Positions 9,784 to 22,300 of a DNA stretch of 64,000 bases are shown one piece after another; the stretch's first letter is position 1, and each line of letters opens with the position of its first letter. The translations under genes were made by a program, and so were the position numbers. Source of the stretch: Lagopus muta (lineage: Eukaryota > Chordata > Aves > Galliformes > Phasianidae). The notes below the pieces were generated by a model. The model was given only the letters and a program-made list of their open reading frames with translations, made no database searches and was not told the DNA's origin. The stretch lies in NCBI RefSeq assembly GCF_023343835.1, contig NC_064434.1:6677505-6741504 (forward strand), written 5' to 3'.

Positions 9784-12700
9784 GTTCGCTGTCATTCAAA
9801 CAAAACAGAACAACAAAAAACAAACCCTCCATGTTTTCTCTCCCCCTCTTCAGGACAAGGAGTGAAAGCCAGCACTGTGCCAATATTTAAATGATGGCAA
9901 ACATTGCGCTCACAGCTCAGTCTGAAGTCTTCTCACCAAACCAACAGCAAAACTGACACTGAACGACATCGTAAGTAAAACCAACCAACATGGTTTCACA
10001 CAGAACAGATTTCTGTAAACATTTTTAATTAAATTACAAGTCTGGGTTGGTGAAAGTAACTATTGACACGGTCAGTTTCTGTAAGGCATTGTTCTTGCCC
10101 ATATGTCATACAAGCATGTGTGCAGTATCTTAAATGCAGGTTACTAAATATTGTAAATAAGGATTTGTTCCAGAGTTTGCCACAGTCTGCAGCTGTCTGA
10201 TGTACTTTTAAACAGCAATACTAATGAAAATATAAAACAATTACAATGCAAATCTGCAGGGTAAAAAAGCTGATGGAAAATGAAAGCAATGAGAAATTAT
10301 ACAACAGAGTCACCTCAAAGGGTGGCTCAAGCAAAACCACGCTGAATTACGACCTCTGCTATGCAGTGAAATGTATTGCAGTGTCGTACAGAGGCAGAGC
10401 AGTGGATGGTGTGCTGCCTGGATTGAAACCTTGCAAATGTCTATTCCTAGAAACAAAGGAAATAGGCCCTCCAACCAAATTCCAGAACTGAAAATGATAT
10501 TTAATAGAGCAGGTTGCAAAGTGAACATAAACAGCATAATGAAACAGTTGTGGGGGTGAAAGAAAGGTAGCTAAGAGCAGAGCAATATCATCATCGCATT
10601 CTACGTTAGAAAGACTATTACAGAATACTTCATTTGGTTTCTGTTTCTTATCTCTGCACTGCTAAATACATAAAACATCAGCAACAATCAGAACAACAAC
10701 AACAAAAGAAAACTGTTTTGAATGAGACTAGAAAACCTCTTTAGCTCATATAGAAAATTACATGGAGTTATTTCTGATCGAAAAGACGCAGGAAGAACCT
10801 TCCCATACTGTAAAGGCTATCTGATTTACTAGGATCGAGCAACAAGAGATGCAGAAGCTGGAACTGAAAACAATCCCAATGAGAAGTAAGGCACATTGCT
10901 TTTGGAGTAATGAATCACAGGAACAACTACTTGGTGACCAGCTGGTCTCTTCTGTCACTTCGTTCACATTGAAACTGACCTCTTGCTAAATATATGCATG
11001 CTTAAATTCTATTTGCAACTGCCAGGGCAAATATGCTGGGGTAGTGTTATTGACCTGCAATTGCAGAGGGCTGGGCTAACTGAACCGTTGACAAAGGACT
11101 GAACTGTAGACTCACGAGTGCTTAAACAGTACATTTTAGCATGGTAGGCTGTAGTACAACTTTTGTATGTTATTAAGCCTAGATCCACATGACAAATGTG
11201 AATTCCCCACTTCCAGTCCCTTCCTTGAGCCTGGATTTTCCCATGCCTCCAAGCAGTATGCTGCATGCATGCAGGGTAGCCTGCCTTAGTTCACCTACAG
11301 GAGGAAGCAGGTGCCCCTAAACAGATTACACTCCTCAGAAACAGTGCCACCAACTCATCAGCTTGAGCCAAGACAGCAGATGAACTGCCCTAACACTGAG
11401 CTGAGAATGAGGTCATGGATGGACTATTGGATAATGATGTTTTTCTCCACACATCACGTAGTGTGGGGGGAATACAATCTTGATGTAAATACAGAATCCA
11501 GATGGTCACAAAGAAGTACCCATAGCTAGAAAGCAAGGCTGATTAATGGCTTAAAAGTGACAGCAAACAGGACTATAGACCAAAACCCACTAAGGAAAGC
11601 TTCCTCTAATGCAGGGGCTTATCTTGTTGCCCATCAGTAAGGCAGTAAACTTGGTGAAAACACAGTTGTGCAGAGGGCAGCACTGAAGAGGAATGGGGGT
11701 GGAAAAACAAATAGCATCAGTAAGCATGCATGACAACCAAGTGAGCAGGCTGGGGTGTGTTGTGCAGGTAGGGATGGTGCCAAGAACACCACACACCAAA
11801 CGGACAAGAAACCACGTTCTCACACTGGTGACATTTTTATTTTGCCCCTCTGGCTGCAAGCCTTGTACACCCTGCAAGAAGTTCCACACGTTTATACTTT
11901 TGGTGCAGTACTGCAACCAGAGTGACAACTGGTTTAAAAAAGCAAACCCAGCAGTGTAACCACTACGCCAATCACAATGGAGCACTGTGTGCTGTCTCAC
12001 TACTTACTGCTTTGCTTAGTGCAGAGGCAGCTCTCAAGGACAGCCTGGCAGTGCTTCCCAGTACCAGGGCCAATATACTTCTGGTAGTAACACTCATGTA
12101 TCAATCTGCCTGTTCACCAAGCACTGCAATGGCTTCCCTGTGAACTTAAGCACCAGCTGCCTGTTTTGTTAGCCTAGGAAAATTCACAGGGAAGCAGCAT
12201 GGAGCCACCTGTCTATTCTCCTACTGGCAAACCTGCAAGAAAAAGGTCAAGTTTTGCAACTTCCTGGGATACTGGGTCTTTGGATAACAGAGAGAATACA
12301 TTCTCTGACAGACAGAGTAGCCCTGCCCGTGCTGCTGCTTTGTGCTAGTTTCTGTAATACCTGGTGCATTTCTGGAGCACAAGAAGATATTCCCTATGCC
12401 CCAGAATTCATACCAACACGTGACTTAAAAATTAAAAAAAGAAAATTAACCCCCTTCTTTTATTCTTTCCCACGCAGGGAAGCCACTGCTAAAATATCTC
12501 ATCCACATAGCAGTGGTAGTATTGAAAAGAAATATGTAGTATAACAAAGAAAGAATCTACAGTACTCACTCGCAGAGAAGAGGACACTATGTGAGCATGA
12601 CAAAGCACAGTGCACTGGGGCAAAGCAGCTCAAGGGGTTCCAGGCTGCAGCATTACCAGTGCTGCAATTGTAGATATGTACCATTCTTGAAGCAAGTTTG

Positions 12701-13366
12701 TTTCCCAGTTGAGTCTGAAACAAGCTGTCTTCAGAGGGCCTATGCAGGCCATCTTTATTATGTTGTCACTGAGGGTCTCCAAAAGGCCAGTGAATATTTA
12801 TTCCTCACAGAATGGGAAGAGCTTCTTCATCCATTCAATGCCCAGTCGTGAAAGAATAAACCAGGCAAGCTAAAGCCTTTCCATTTTGCACAGCACTGCT
12901 TAGTTTGTGTGCACACTGTGCAATCAGCATCTTAAAGTGATCTAAACACTGTGCTAGCCAGCTCCTTACAGAGAGAACTGCTTAAAAAGAACCCTGATCT
13001 CACCCATCATCAGAGGAAGATGACAAAACGAGCTACTGTGCTGGAAGTCCTAAACAAGCAACTAATGTGACTCAAACTGAGACTGCAACCAGAGCAAAAA
13101 CCACAGTGGGTACACTGCTAATCCCCTTGTCTCTCCTAAACCGGGACAGACTGTCTCTGTACCACAGCTTTGGCTCACAGTTTCTCACAACTGACCAGAT
13201 GCAACAGTTCCAAAACACGCATCGCAGAGGGAATGAAGTCACAGTCCCAAAGGCATTCAGTTGCTCGTGTTAATCCTGTGGGTTATGAGGCTGTGGGTTA
13301 TGAGACTGAAAGAAACAGAGCTTGTAACTGAAAAGATTTAGGATTACTTCTTCCCTTCTCCTAGGG

Positions 13367-13372
13367 TTTATT
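13367..13372 (-). terminator. ZNF512: AATAAA hexamer overlapping the ZNF512 stop codon
   Basis: On the minus strand AATAAA starts inside the last codon and covers the TAA stop at 13368-13370. A signal this early would leave almost no 3' UTR, so it may be chance; other hexamers lie downstream at 12797 and 11836. Confidence 0.3.
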
Positions 13373-16300
13373 TCCGGCCTCGCTTGTGGCTGGATTTTGG
13401 AAATTTGTCTCTCTGTGCAACTTGAGGCTCCATTTCCTCACTTCTCTCGCTCTCATTGCGCACTTGCTTTGGACGGCCTCTCTTACTTCTCATTTTCTCA
13501 GCTCTGGCACTGGGGAGCTTCTTAGTAGCCAAGGACCCAGTTCTCTTCTTTTTGCCTTGGGTCAAAGGATGTTTCTTCCGTTGCTTCCTCTGCTCTTCTC
13601 TTTGGCGGATTTTCATTAGTTTCTCAAAGCTTTTGGTGGTATTTGTGTTCATATCAAACCAGTCCTGGAGGGTTAGAAGGCAACAGGTTGGTACTGGTGG
13701 TGGGAACACCGCACAAAGGTTAGCAGGACTTACAATGAAAGTTGAATCCATGGGACAAATGTTTGCTGAAACACGAGATCTAGAAAAGCAACTAACAAAG
13801 CTCTGCTCTCTGAAGCTCCTCATCAGGTGTCTCTATCTCAGAACAGTCAGATCTGATTTAGCAATTGGCTGCCTAAAGGCAGAGAAAATGGTGAAAAACT
13901 AAACTGAACAGCAACCACCCAAGACAAGACCTGTGACATGACACAGCATTTGTTCCCCAGACCAACACATAAGAATGTTTAAATGACCAAATGCCACTTG
14001 AGCTCAAGGCTCCACTGCCAGCAGCAAGCAAGGAAAGAGTAAAATAGGTTAGGTGGTTAGGCATTGCCTTCCCAAGACCCTTCCCCACAAACTAAGGCTT
14101 GAGGACTTCAATTCTGCTTGCCTTACCTCAGCATGTGCAGAGTTGATATGATACTTGACTCCACTCTCTGAAATGAATTCTTTCTCACACAGGAGACACT
14201 TATATTTGCCAGCCACAAAATCTCCCTGGCACCAAAACAAAGAAATATATCACCAATTGCTCCCTAGGAGGCTGATACACCCATATAATGCACTTCTGTC
14301 TCGTACAGATGTAACCTCGCAGTAAGAAATAGAATCTCTTATTCATACCAGACAATGCTTTAACTGTACAGGAACACTGACATGATAGACCAGCTACATC
14401 CACAAAGCATAGAACAACCCTGTGAGATTCAGGAAGATCTCTAGTGCTGTACCTGTAAAAAAATGCTCTTGCATTTTGGGGTCTAAAGGTAGGACTGCAG
14501 CTTCACTAAAATGCATACCATTAAGATGCTCCCTCCTTCCTTCAAATGGTGTTTACAATGGCAACCCCAGTGGCACAGAGAAGCACTCAAATTGTGAGAA
14601 ATTCTGATTAGGTGATGGCAGGACAGTGAGTTGAACAAAGATAAATCAGATGGACAGGCAGGATATTGGTATGAAAGACAGTGAGTACAAGGAATGCTAC
14701 CAACCAGGGTACATGTGCCGAGGTGAGATTTGAGTCCTGAGAGAGTGCCATATGCAGATTCACAACCCTGAAATGACAAAAAATGTCTGTGTCAGCAAAA
14801 CTTCCCTTAGAAATCACTTCTTCCCAGGTAAGAGAGTCTTATTATCTGGAACACAATACCCAAAGGTATAAGACAGGAAGAGGAAGGGAGATATTAAGTC
14901 GTAGAGAGCCAGAAAGCTTCTTGTAAAGACCTTCACAGGGGACTTAAGATTTCAGTGAGTTACAATCACCCTCTATCAAGAGCCTGAGTAAGATCATAGA
15001 TTTGTTTTGAATGAAGCACATGTCACAAGAGGGCGGCACTACAACCTCTCCTGCCCTGACCTTGTATCTAGTGGCACAGAGCTGAACTGCTGCATGTAAC
15101 ATCATGGTCCCACTTAAAAGGCAGCTTTAAGGCCTACCCCATGTGGAGCTGCAGGCGTTGGTCTCAGGATACTAGATTATTCTCAGCTGACAGCTCAGAA
15201 CCTGAAACAGGAGGTTAAGTGCAAGGCATGCTCCTGGGTTACTGCTTGGTGAAGTAGCACAGCTGCTTTCTGGGGGTAAATGAACATAAGACATCATACT
15301 GTGATTCTTATAGCTGGTAATGACATGAGCCTGAAAACTGAGGAGAGCGCTGTGAGTGGGACAGGGAGGGGGAAGTCTTTGTCTCTGTATCCAAATCCTT
15401 GGCACTCCACATCATATGCATCAGTATGACAGCTTCCTCCAGTGGGGCCTGAAAGCTGTCTAATTCTTCAGAGCTAATAGCTTTCAGAGGACAAACGCAT
15501 CCCCAAAGGGATCAAACAGGGTCTTAGCTACAATGAACCACCACAGAAATGGAGCAGAATTTCTCTCCTGCAGAGACAGAAACTGCAGTTTCAAGGCTGT
15601 GGAAAGCTGTTGGCTCATACAGACCTGAAATCAGCCCCCTTTGAATCTTCAGAAAGAATTACCTGATTTGGACAGTGGACTCTTCGGTACATCTTTATTT
15701 CTGTTTTCCATTTGCACAGCACATCTTGACTAAATGTGGGCAGTCCAGGACGGGTGTATTTCAGCTGAGATAAAGAGGTGGAATTGAAAGCTGAAAGCAA
15801 AGCTAGCTACACAATGTGACAAACACATCCCTTTCCTCTCCCTGTTTTTGTGACGTGGTAGAAAGTGAAACAGCACTTCTAATAGCCAAACTCTCCATAA
15901 ACAACCTTCTCCCACCCATCTACAAACACAACTGAATCTGGAAACCCCCTTAAATAATAGAATTCTAACTTGTGATCAACATGCTGCCTATAACTGCTTT
16001 CGTACTTGAGACTACTGGAAATTAAAGTACTATTGCTGTTGTAGCTGTAAAGCCATTACAGCCTGCCTGAATAAAATACTTGCACCACAGTAACTGCTAA
16101 TGTAGTCATAGCTTAATCTACAATCAGAGAGTGTGAAAAACTTCATCTCTTCCACAAGATATCATTTCCTCAGTATTAAATTCCAAGGGCCAGTAAATAC
16201 TGGCAGCACTGGGAAGATAGCACTACCAGACTCATTTGATAGGGAGAAAGATTCAAACACTGTATAGCATTTTTAAGGTCTTGTACCTTCCTATCATCAG

Positions 16301-19300
16301 GAATCAAGTCCTGTGGCACTCTTCTCTTGGGCCACTCTTTGGCCAGCTCTTCTCCAGCCAGCTCATGGAGATAGTAGATTGCCACCTTTGCAGATCTCCT
16401 CTGAACTCTACCTGTACTACTTTGCTCCCGTTTTGCATCTTTCAGGCTCTCTGTTCTTTCTTCATGGAGAAAGGTAACCTACAATGAAGGTTAAGAAAAA
16501 AAATAAAGAAGGGAAAAAAACAAAGCCTCCTCAACAATTCCTAGTTCAGCTACAGTAAATACTGTGAATAAATGCTCAGCCAAATCCCTCACAGAAATGC
16601 TGCAGCAGCTGTGGTTCACCGACAGAAATGCATCCCACTAGCTACCAAGACAAATCCCCAGATGTACCCACTGACACAGCAGTAGGGCTCATGCAGAGGG
16701 TTTCACACAGCCACCATCTTGAAAGGATACCACACCTTTCACTGTAAAAGCCACATGGACAACAAGAATAGTGTTGCTTGTTCTGTTCACAGAATGGCCA
16801 GGGTTGGAAGGGATCTCAAGGATCATGAAGCTCCAACCACTCAGCTGCAGGCAGGGCCACCAACCTCCCCATTTCATAGCAGCCCAGGCTGCCCAGAGCC
16901 CCATCCAACCTGGCCTTGAACACCTCCAGGGATGGACGGGGCATCCACAGCCTCTCTGGGCAGCTGTTCCAGCACCTCACCACTCTCTCTGTAAAGAACT
17001 TCCCCCTGACATCCAACCTAAATCTTCCCTCACTCAACTTAAAGCCATTTCCCCTTGTCCTGCTGTTATCTGCCCTTTCAAAGAGTCAATTCCCCTCCTG
17101 TTTGTAGGCTCCCTTTAGGTACTGCCAGGCTGCACTGAGGTCAGCCCACAGCCTTCTTTTCTCCATGCTGAACAGTGCTTATAGAGCAGCAAGGCCTTTT
17201 CTGTTTCTCATGCTAACCCAGCAGTGAGTAGGCTGGGGGTGCACAGGAAGCTGGAGGGAACACAGCCAGGGCAGCTGACCCTAACTGACCAAAGTGATGT
17301 TCTGTACTGCATGACATCATGCTCAGCAATTAAGGAGAGGAAGAAGGGGTGATTGTTAAGAGTGGTGGCATTTGTCTTCTCAAGTAATTGCTACAAATGA
17401 TGAAGCTCTGCTTTCCTGGAAATGGCTAAACACTGCCTACTGATGGGAAGTAGTGAATGAATTCTGTATTTGGTTTCACTTCTGTACACAGCTATTGCTT
17501 TCATAGAATTGTTTGAGTAGCAATGGACCTTCAAAGGTCATCTAATCCAACTCCTCCTACAACAAACAGGGGTACCTACCCTTGATCGGGTGCTCAGAGC
17601 CACATCCAGCCTGACCTTGAAAGTCTCCAAGGACAGGGCATTCACTACATCTCTGGGCACCTGCTCCAGTGCCTTACCACCCTCACTGTAAAAGACTTTT
17701 TCCTTATATCCAACCTAAATCTACCCTTTTCAAGCTTGAAGACATTTCCCCTTGTTCTATCACCCCAGCCCCTGCTAAAGAGTCTGTCCCTTCTTTCCCA
17801 TAGCTCCCCTTTACACACTGACAGGCTGCTCTCAGGTCACCTCACAGCCTTCTCCATGCTGCACAGTGCAGCTCTCTCAGCCTGTCTTCATAGGAGAGGT
17901 GTTCCATCCCCTGGGTCATTTTTGTGGCCCTTCTCTGCACATGCTGGCCTGAAACATCACATCCCTGTTCTGATAACTACAGCAATCAGCACTTACCGGC
18001 CCATGCTTAGCTCGGAGGTGGTATACAAGTCCTGCCTTTGATCTGTATGCTTTTTCACAATGATGGCACTTCATTGCCATTTTCTCCAGCTCAGAAGCAG
18101 TCTTCCCACATTTTTTAATGTGATACAGGTATCCCATTATGCTAGTGAAGCTGCCTGTGCAGCCCTGTCAACGTGGAAGAAAAACACATGGATCAAATGC
18201 TCCCCAAGTGATTATAAGAGCACTGCTGATACCAGCTTTCCTGACAATCAAACAGTGATCTTTCATCTCTAACTAGACAAAATGTGGCATAAAGAGCTGA
18301 CTGCAACTGGGAGAAATTGCTTCTAAGAACTTCTCTGTGGGAAGCGTGGAACAGAAAATTTCAGTACAAGGAGTAAAGAAAAAAGACATTGAAGAAGGAT
18401 GCACAAAACCAAGATTTTGAGATACAAATGGAGGATGTGGGCAGAGAAAGAGCCAACACTTGGTTGGGTGGTTGAAATGTCTAGAAGGCAGCATTATGGA
18501 AATCCTAAATAAAGCTTTTAGGAGTTCCTAGAATACAGATCACATCTCAAACTGCAGAGGAAGGCAATAAACTCCAACAGTTCATGCAGACATCACTTAC
18601 ATCTTTACAGCTATTACAAACAACTAAGGAAGGAAAGAAGTACACATTAATTAATGCAATACTTTTGGTGCACACAGGAAAGAAATCAATATCCTTCTAA
18701 TCCCCCCTTGAAGACATCAACACCAAATACTCAAGGACCTCTAAACGACCTTTCTGAAGCCCAGGGCTTGGACCAGATGATCTCAGGAGAACCCTTCCAA
18801 CCTTAACAACTGCATTATTCCATCAACAGTCTGCAGTACTGTTGTAAGGTAAGTTGCTATCCTTTAACTTCCTCTTCCCTGACATCCTCAACTGAAAGCA
18901 CTTACCACAGAATGGCTTGGGTTGGAAGGGATCCAAAAGCCCATTCAGTTCTAAACCCCCTGCCATGTGCTGGTTGCCACCCACCAAATCAGGCTGCCCA
19001 GGGCCTCATCCAACCTGGCCTTGGACACCTCCAGGGATGGGCATGAACAGTTTGTCTGGTTATTTCTTAAAAAGACAGAAGCTTGCTCTTCTGAAGTTCA
19101 GTCATAGCTTTGCTCAATCTATGTTTACACAATCAGTCTAAAGAAGCCATTTGAAAAAAATTAGGAAATCAAAAATAAAGCCTCTATTTTCATAGTCAGC
19201 CTAGTAATCCTCTCTTTCAGAGTGCAAATGGGGATCAGACAGTAAGCAAAGCTGATCAGTTTTCTGGTACAGGCAAGAGAATGTCACCTAAGTGAGTCAA

Positions 19301-22300
19301 GAGCAAAGCCCTAACGCTTCCAATTAGTTCCACTAGCATTCATTGGTCTCCTGTTTATTCAGTTCAGAGGTTCTCATCAAGCATCAGTTATTTTAAAATT
19401 TGTTCCCTAAGCTCAGTGCTTCATAATTGTTTAGAGAAAATTCTCCATGCCTCCTACTGATTTCCTGGTAACACAGCATTCCTTCCAAGCCTCTCAAGAG
19501 ACTATCCTGTCTTTAAAGCATAGCTAGGATATAGAAACAGTCATCTTTTACCAGCACCAAAAGCACATCCAGCACAACTTTCACAGTGTTATGTGTTCAT
19601 GCATGTGCTGCTGTTCAACTTAGAATGATTAAGACAATGCAGCTCACCTTCCTTGTACACTTCAGCTTTCCCATACGCTTCAGAACCTTCCGCAGGCGGT
19701 CCCTCTCAAGCTGCTCATCCAATTCTCCTCCTTCCTTCACAACTGGCTAAAAAACAGCACAAGGATGAAAGACAAATGCAGGATGCTCAGCACTGTGATT
19801 TTACAGAGATGGATTTAATACAGTGACCCCCTCTATATCCCAGAAAAACTGAACTGCCTTTAAAGGGAATGAACTGCCTGAAAACCACTTTGCAGGTAGC
19901 TGTGATTGAACAAGGACTTGACAGCATGTAGTTTCAAACTACAGCTGCTGGGATGGATGTGGGTGTGTATTTCTTTGCTCCCCTCCTGCCTGTGGAAAGC
20001 ACTAACTCACCTTTACCCTACATCTTTAACATTTACTGTTGAATCACAACTGTGATGTATTTTTCCAAATACTATCCAAACTTCTCAAAGAAAAAAAGTT
20101 CTAATGCTTCACAGTGACACCAGCAGACATTACCTTCTCTACAGCAATAGCAAAGAGGACAAACAGACTGCAGCATTTGTATCTTTACAGCAACTAGGCA
20201 AGAACAAAACGGCTTTTTCCATTTTTGTTTTTTTACCTTTGAACTTGTAAAGAACTAAAAGCTGCCATGAATATAGAAAAACAGCTACTTTCAACCAAAG
20301 GACTGAAAAATGCAGTCTGAGGAACAATGAAGCATAAAATTCATCTGCTGTTTTAAAGAAGCAGCATCCCTACCATCTCTGCTAACCTACTACTGTTTTC
20401 CAGATCTGCATCCTTAAAATCACAAGCATACAGATGAAATGAGATTTGAGAAGCTACACTTGATAGAAACCACAGTATTCTCTTTCTGTGTGTATCAGGG
20501 AAGGATTAAAAGACCATCTGCCCTGTCAGACTTTCAGATGTAGAGTAACTGTGTTACCTGACTGTTGTGGTCTGCCATGACGTGGTATTTCATTCCTCCT
20601 AAAGACTTCAGTTGTTTCCCACAGTGATGACATGCAAACGTTTCCTACAAATAAATAAGGACACCTTGTGTGTAACTGCAAATTAACCAAAGCAGTGGGA
20701 AAGTTTCTGGGAGAAAGGAGCACAAGAGCAGAATGCTGTACTTAGGCCTGGTAATTGTCCATTAAAAATAAAATACATTTTATGGAGAGTACAATTTAGG
20801 AAGCAATGAAATAGGTGTACTTGCAGTCACTACAGCAAAACTCCAGCGACAGACTGAGCTGGAAGCACCACCTGCAGTCTCTACAGATAAAAGTCTCTTG
20901 CTCAGAGACGTGGTAATGAGACAAAAATGGTTTTAACTGCAACACAAATCCACATGCAGGCACATCTATCAGTAAGCTGAAGCGAGTACAGAAAACATCT
21001 CCCTTGTTCTCACCTGCCTGCAATTTGCCATGTGTTTCTTCAGTCCTTCTACAGTCTTTCTCACCACAGCCCGGCAGGTAGGACAAGTAACTCGGCCTTT
21101 GTCCTGAATTTCCAAAGACCACTGCTCTTCTATGCTACCTGTCAAAAGGAAGGAATTGCAATCAAACTGGAAATACAGAATCTTTCTTTCCCATCAATGT
21201 GCACGATGTATGCCCAGAGGAAATGAATCACTTGCCACCAAACTTGTGTCCTACTCCAGGAGTTTCAGCTCATTACTGGCTTTAAATGCATCATGAGACA
21301 AGGCACACATCACACCTTTAGGAAGATGATTTGATAAGAGCACTCAACACTGCTTTCTTTTTGTGAGAAGAGTTCTAGCTGTTCAACAGAGATTTCTCCT
21401 TCATTCATTCTCATTACAGAATTACTTTAGCATGCACTTTTGGCAAAACACAAAAACAAAACACTTAACAAAAGTGGTGACAGACGTGACTGAACAGTTT
21501 TTGGGACAAAGTCCATGGTTCAATTCTACCAAACAAATTTTAAGAGCTTCACTTATGTCAGACAGTGATTTTGGCACCAAAAGTGAAAAGAGCTGCACCA
21601 CTACGCCAATCCTCTCAACCCTACAGCTGGGGAAAAGCATCCTGTGAAGCATGGTTTTCAGTGCCTGGCCGCTTTTGAAATGCAAAGGAGAAGCTCTATC
21701 CACAAGGATTATAAATTACTGATATGATTTCTGGGAAGAAAGTGGCTTAAAAGCCACCTGCTTTAATCCTTACCATAAAAATATCTCATTACAAAAATAG
21801 GCTTCTCTCTTTGCCCAGTCATAACAGGAAGGGCTTGTCCCTCCTTGAGTAGTCAGCAGAAAAGTCAATGAATCAAACAGCACTTGCTAGAGTAATTGGT
21901 AAGTGCTGTGATCTACAGATAGCAAGCCAATGCTGAATCAAGGCTACAATGCTAATTTTCCAGCACAGACTGCTTAGGCCTCTGGCTATCAGGTAACCAG
22001 AAGAGATGTGACAGCAAGTGTGACAGTTTTTTCCTCCAAATATATTCCACTAGGTAAAAAAGTATACATGTTCCTATGAGCTTTACACTGAAACTATTTT
22101 AACAGGCTTTTACCTAACTGAAATGATCCCTCCTTCACTGTCCCATTATACACTATTTTTAAGGTTAAAGCTCATGAAACCACAGAGAGCATGCTGTCCC
22201 TTCACTGCTGCTCTGCAGTGCTCCAACAAGACAGCAGCCACTCACCAGTGAAAGACAAAATGGAAACATCAGAGAGACAGCTGCTGCTCAGAGCGAACTC

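Larger units (their letters stand above)
4930..13366. other. Intergenic DNA between FNDC4 and ZNF512
   Basis: No coding exon is recognisable here on either strand. It holds several CR1 fragments (listed separately) and AT-rich unique DNA at 6900-7180 and 9890-13360. The part next to 13367 may be ZNF512 3' UTR: complements of AATAAA occur at 12797-12802, 12459-12464 and 11836-11841. Which one is used, if any, cannot be told. Confidence 0.6.

Noticed and set aside
9021-9883. Protein-like frames such as [14 protein letters not shown] and [14 protein letters not shown] at many places
   Set aside because: These are translations of the CR1 3' region on either strand and recur in every copy. None is an intact reverse transcriptase.
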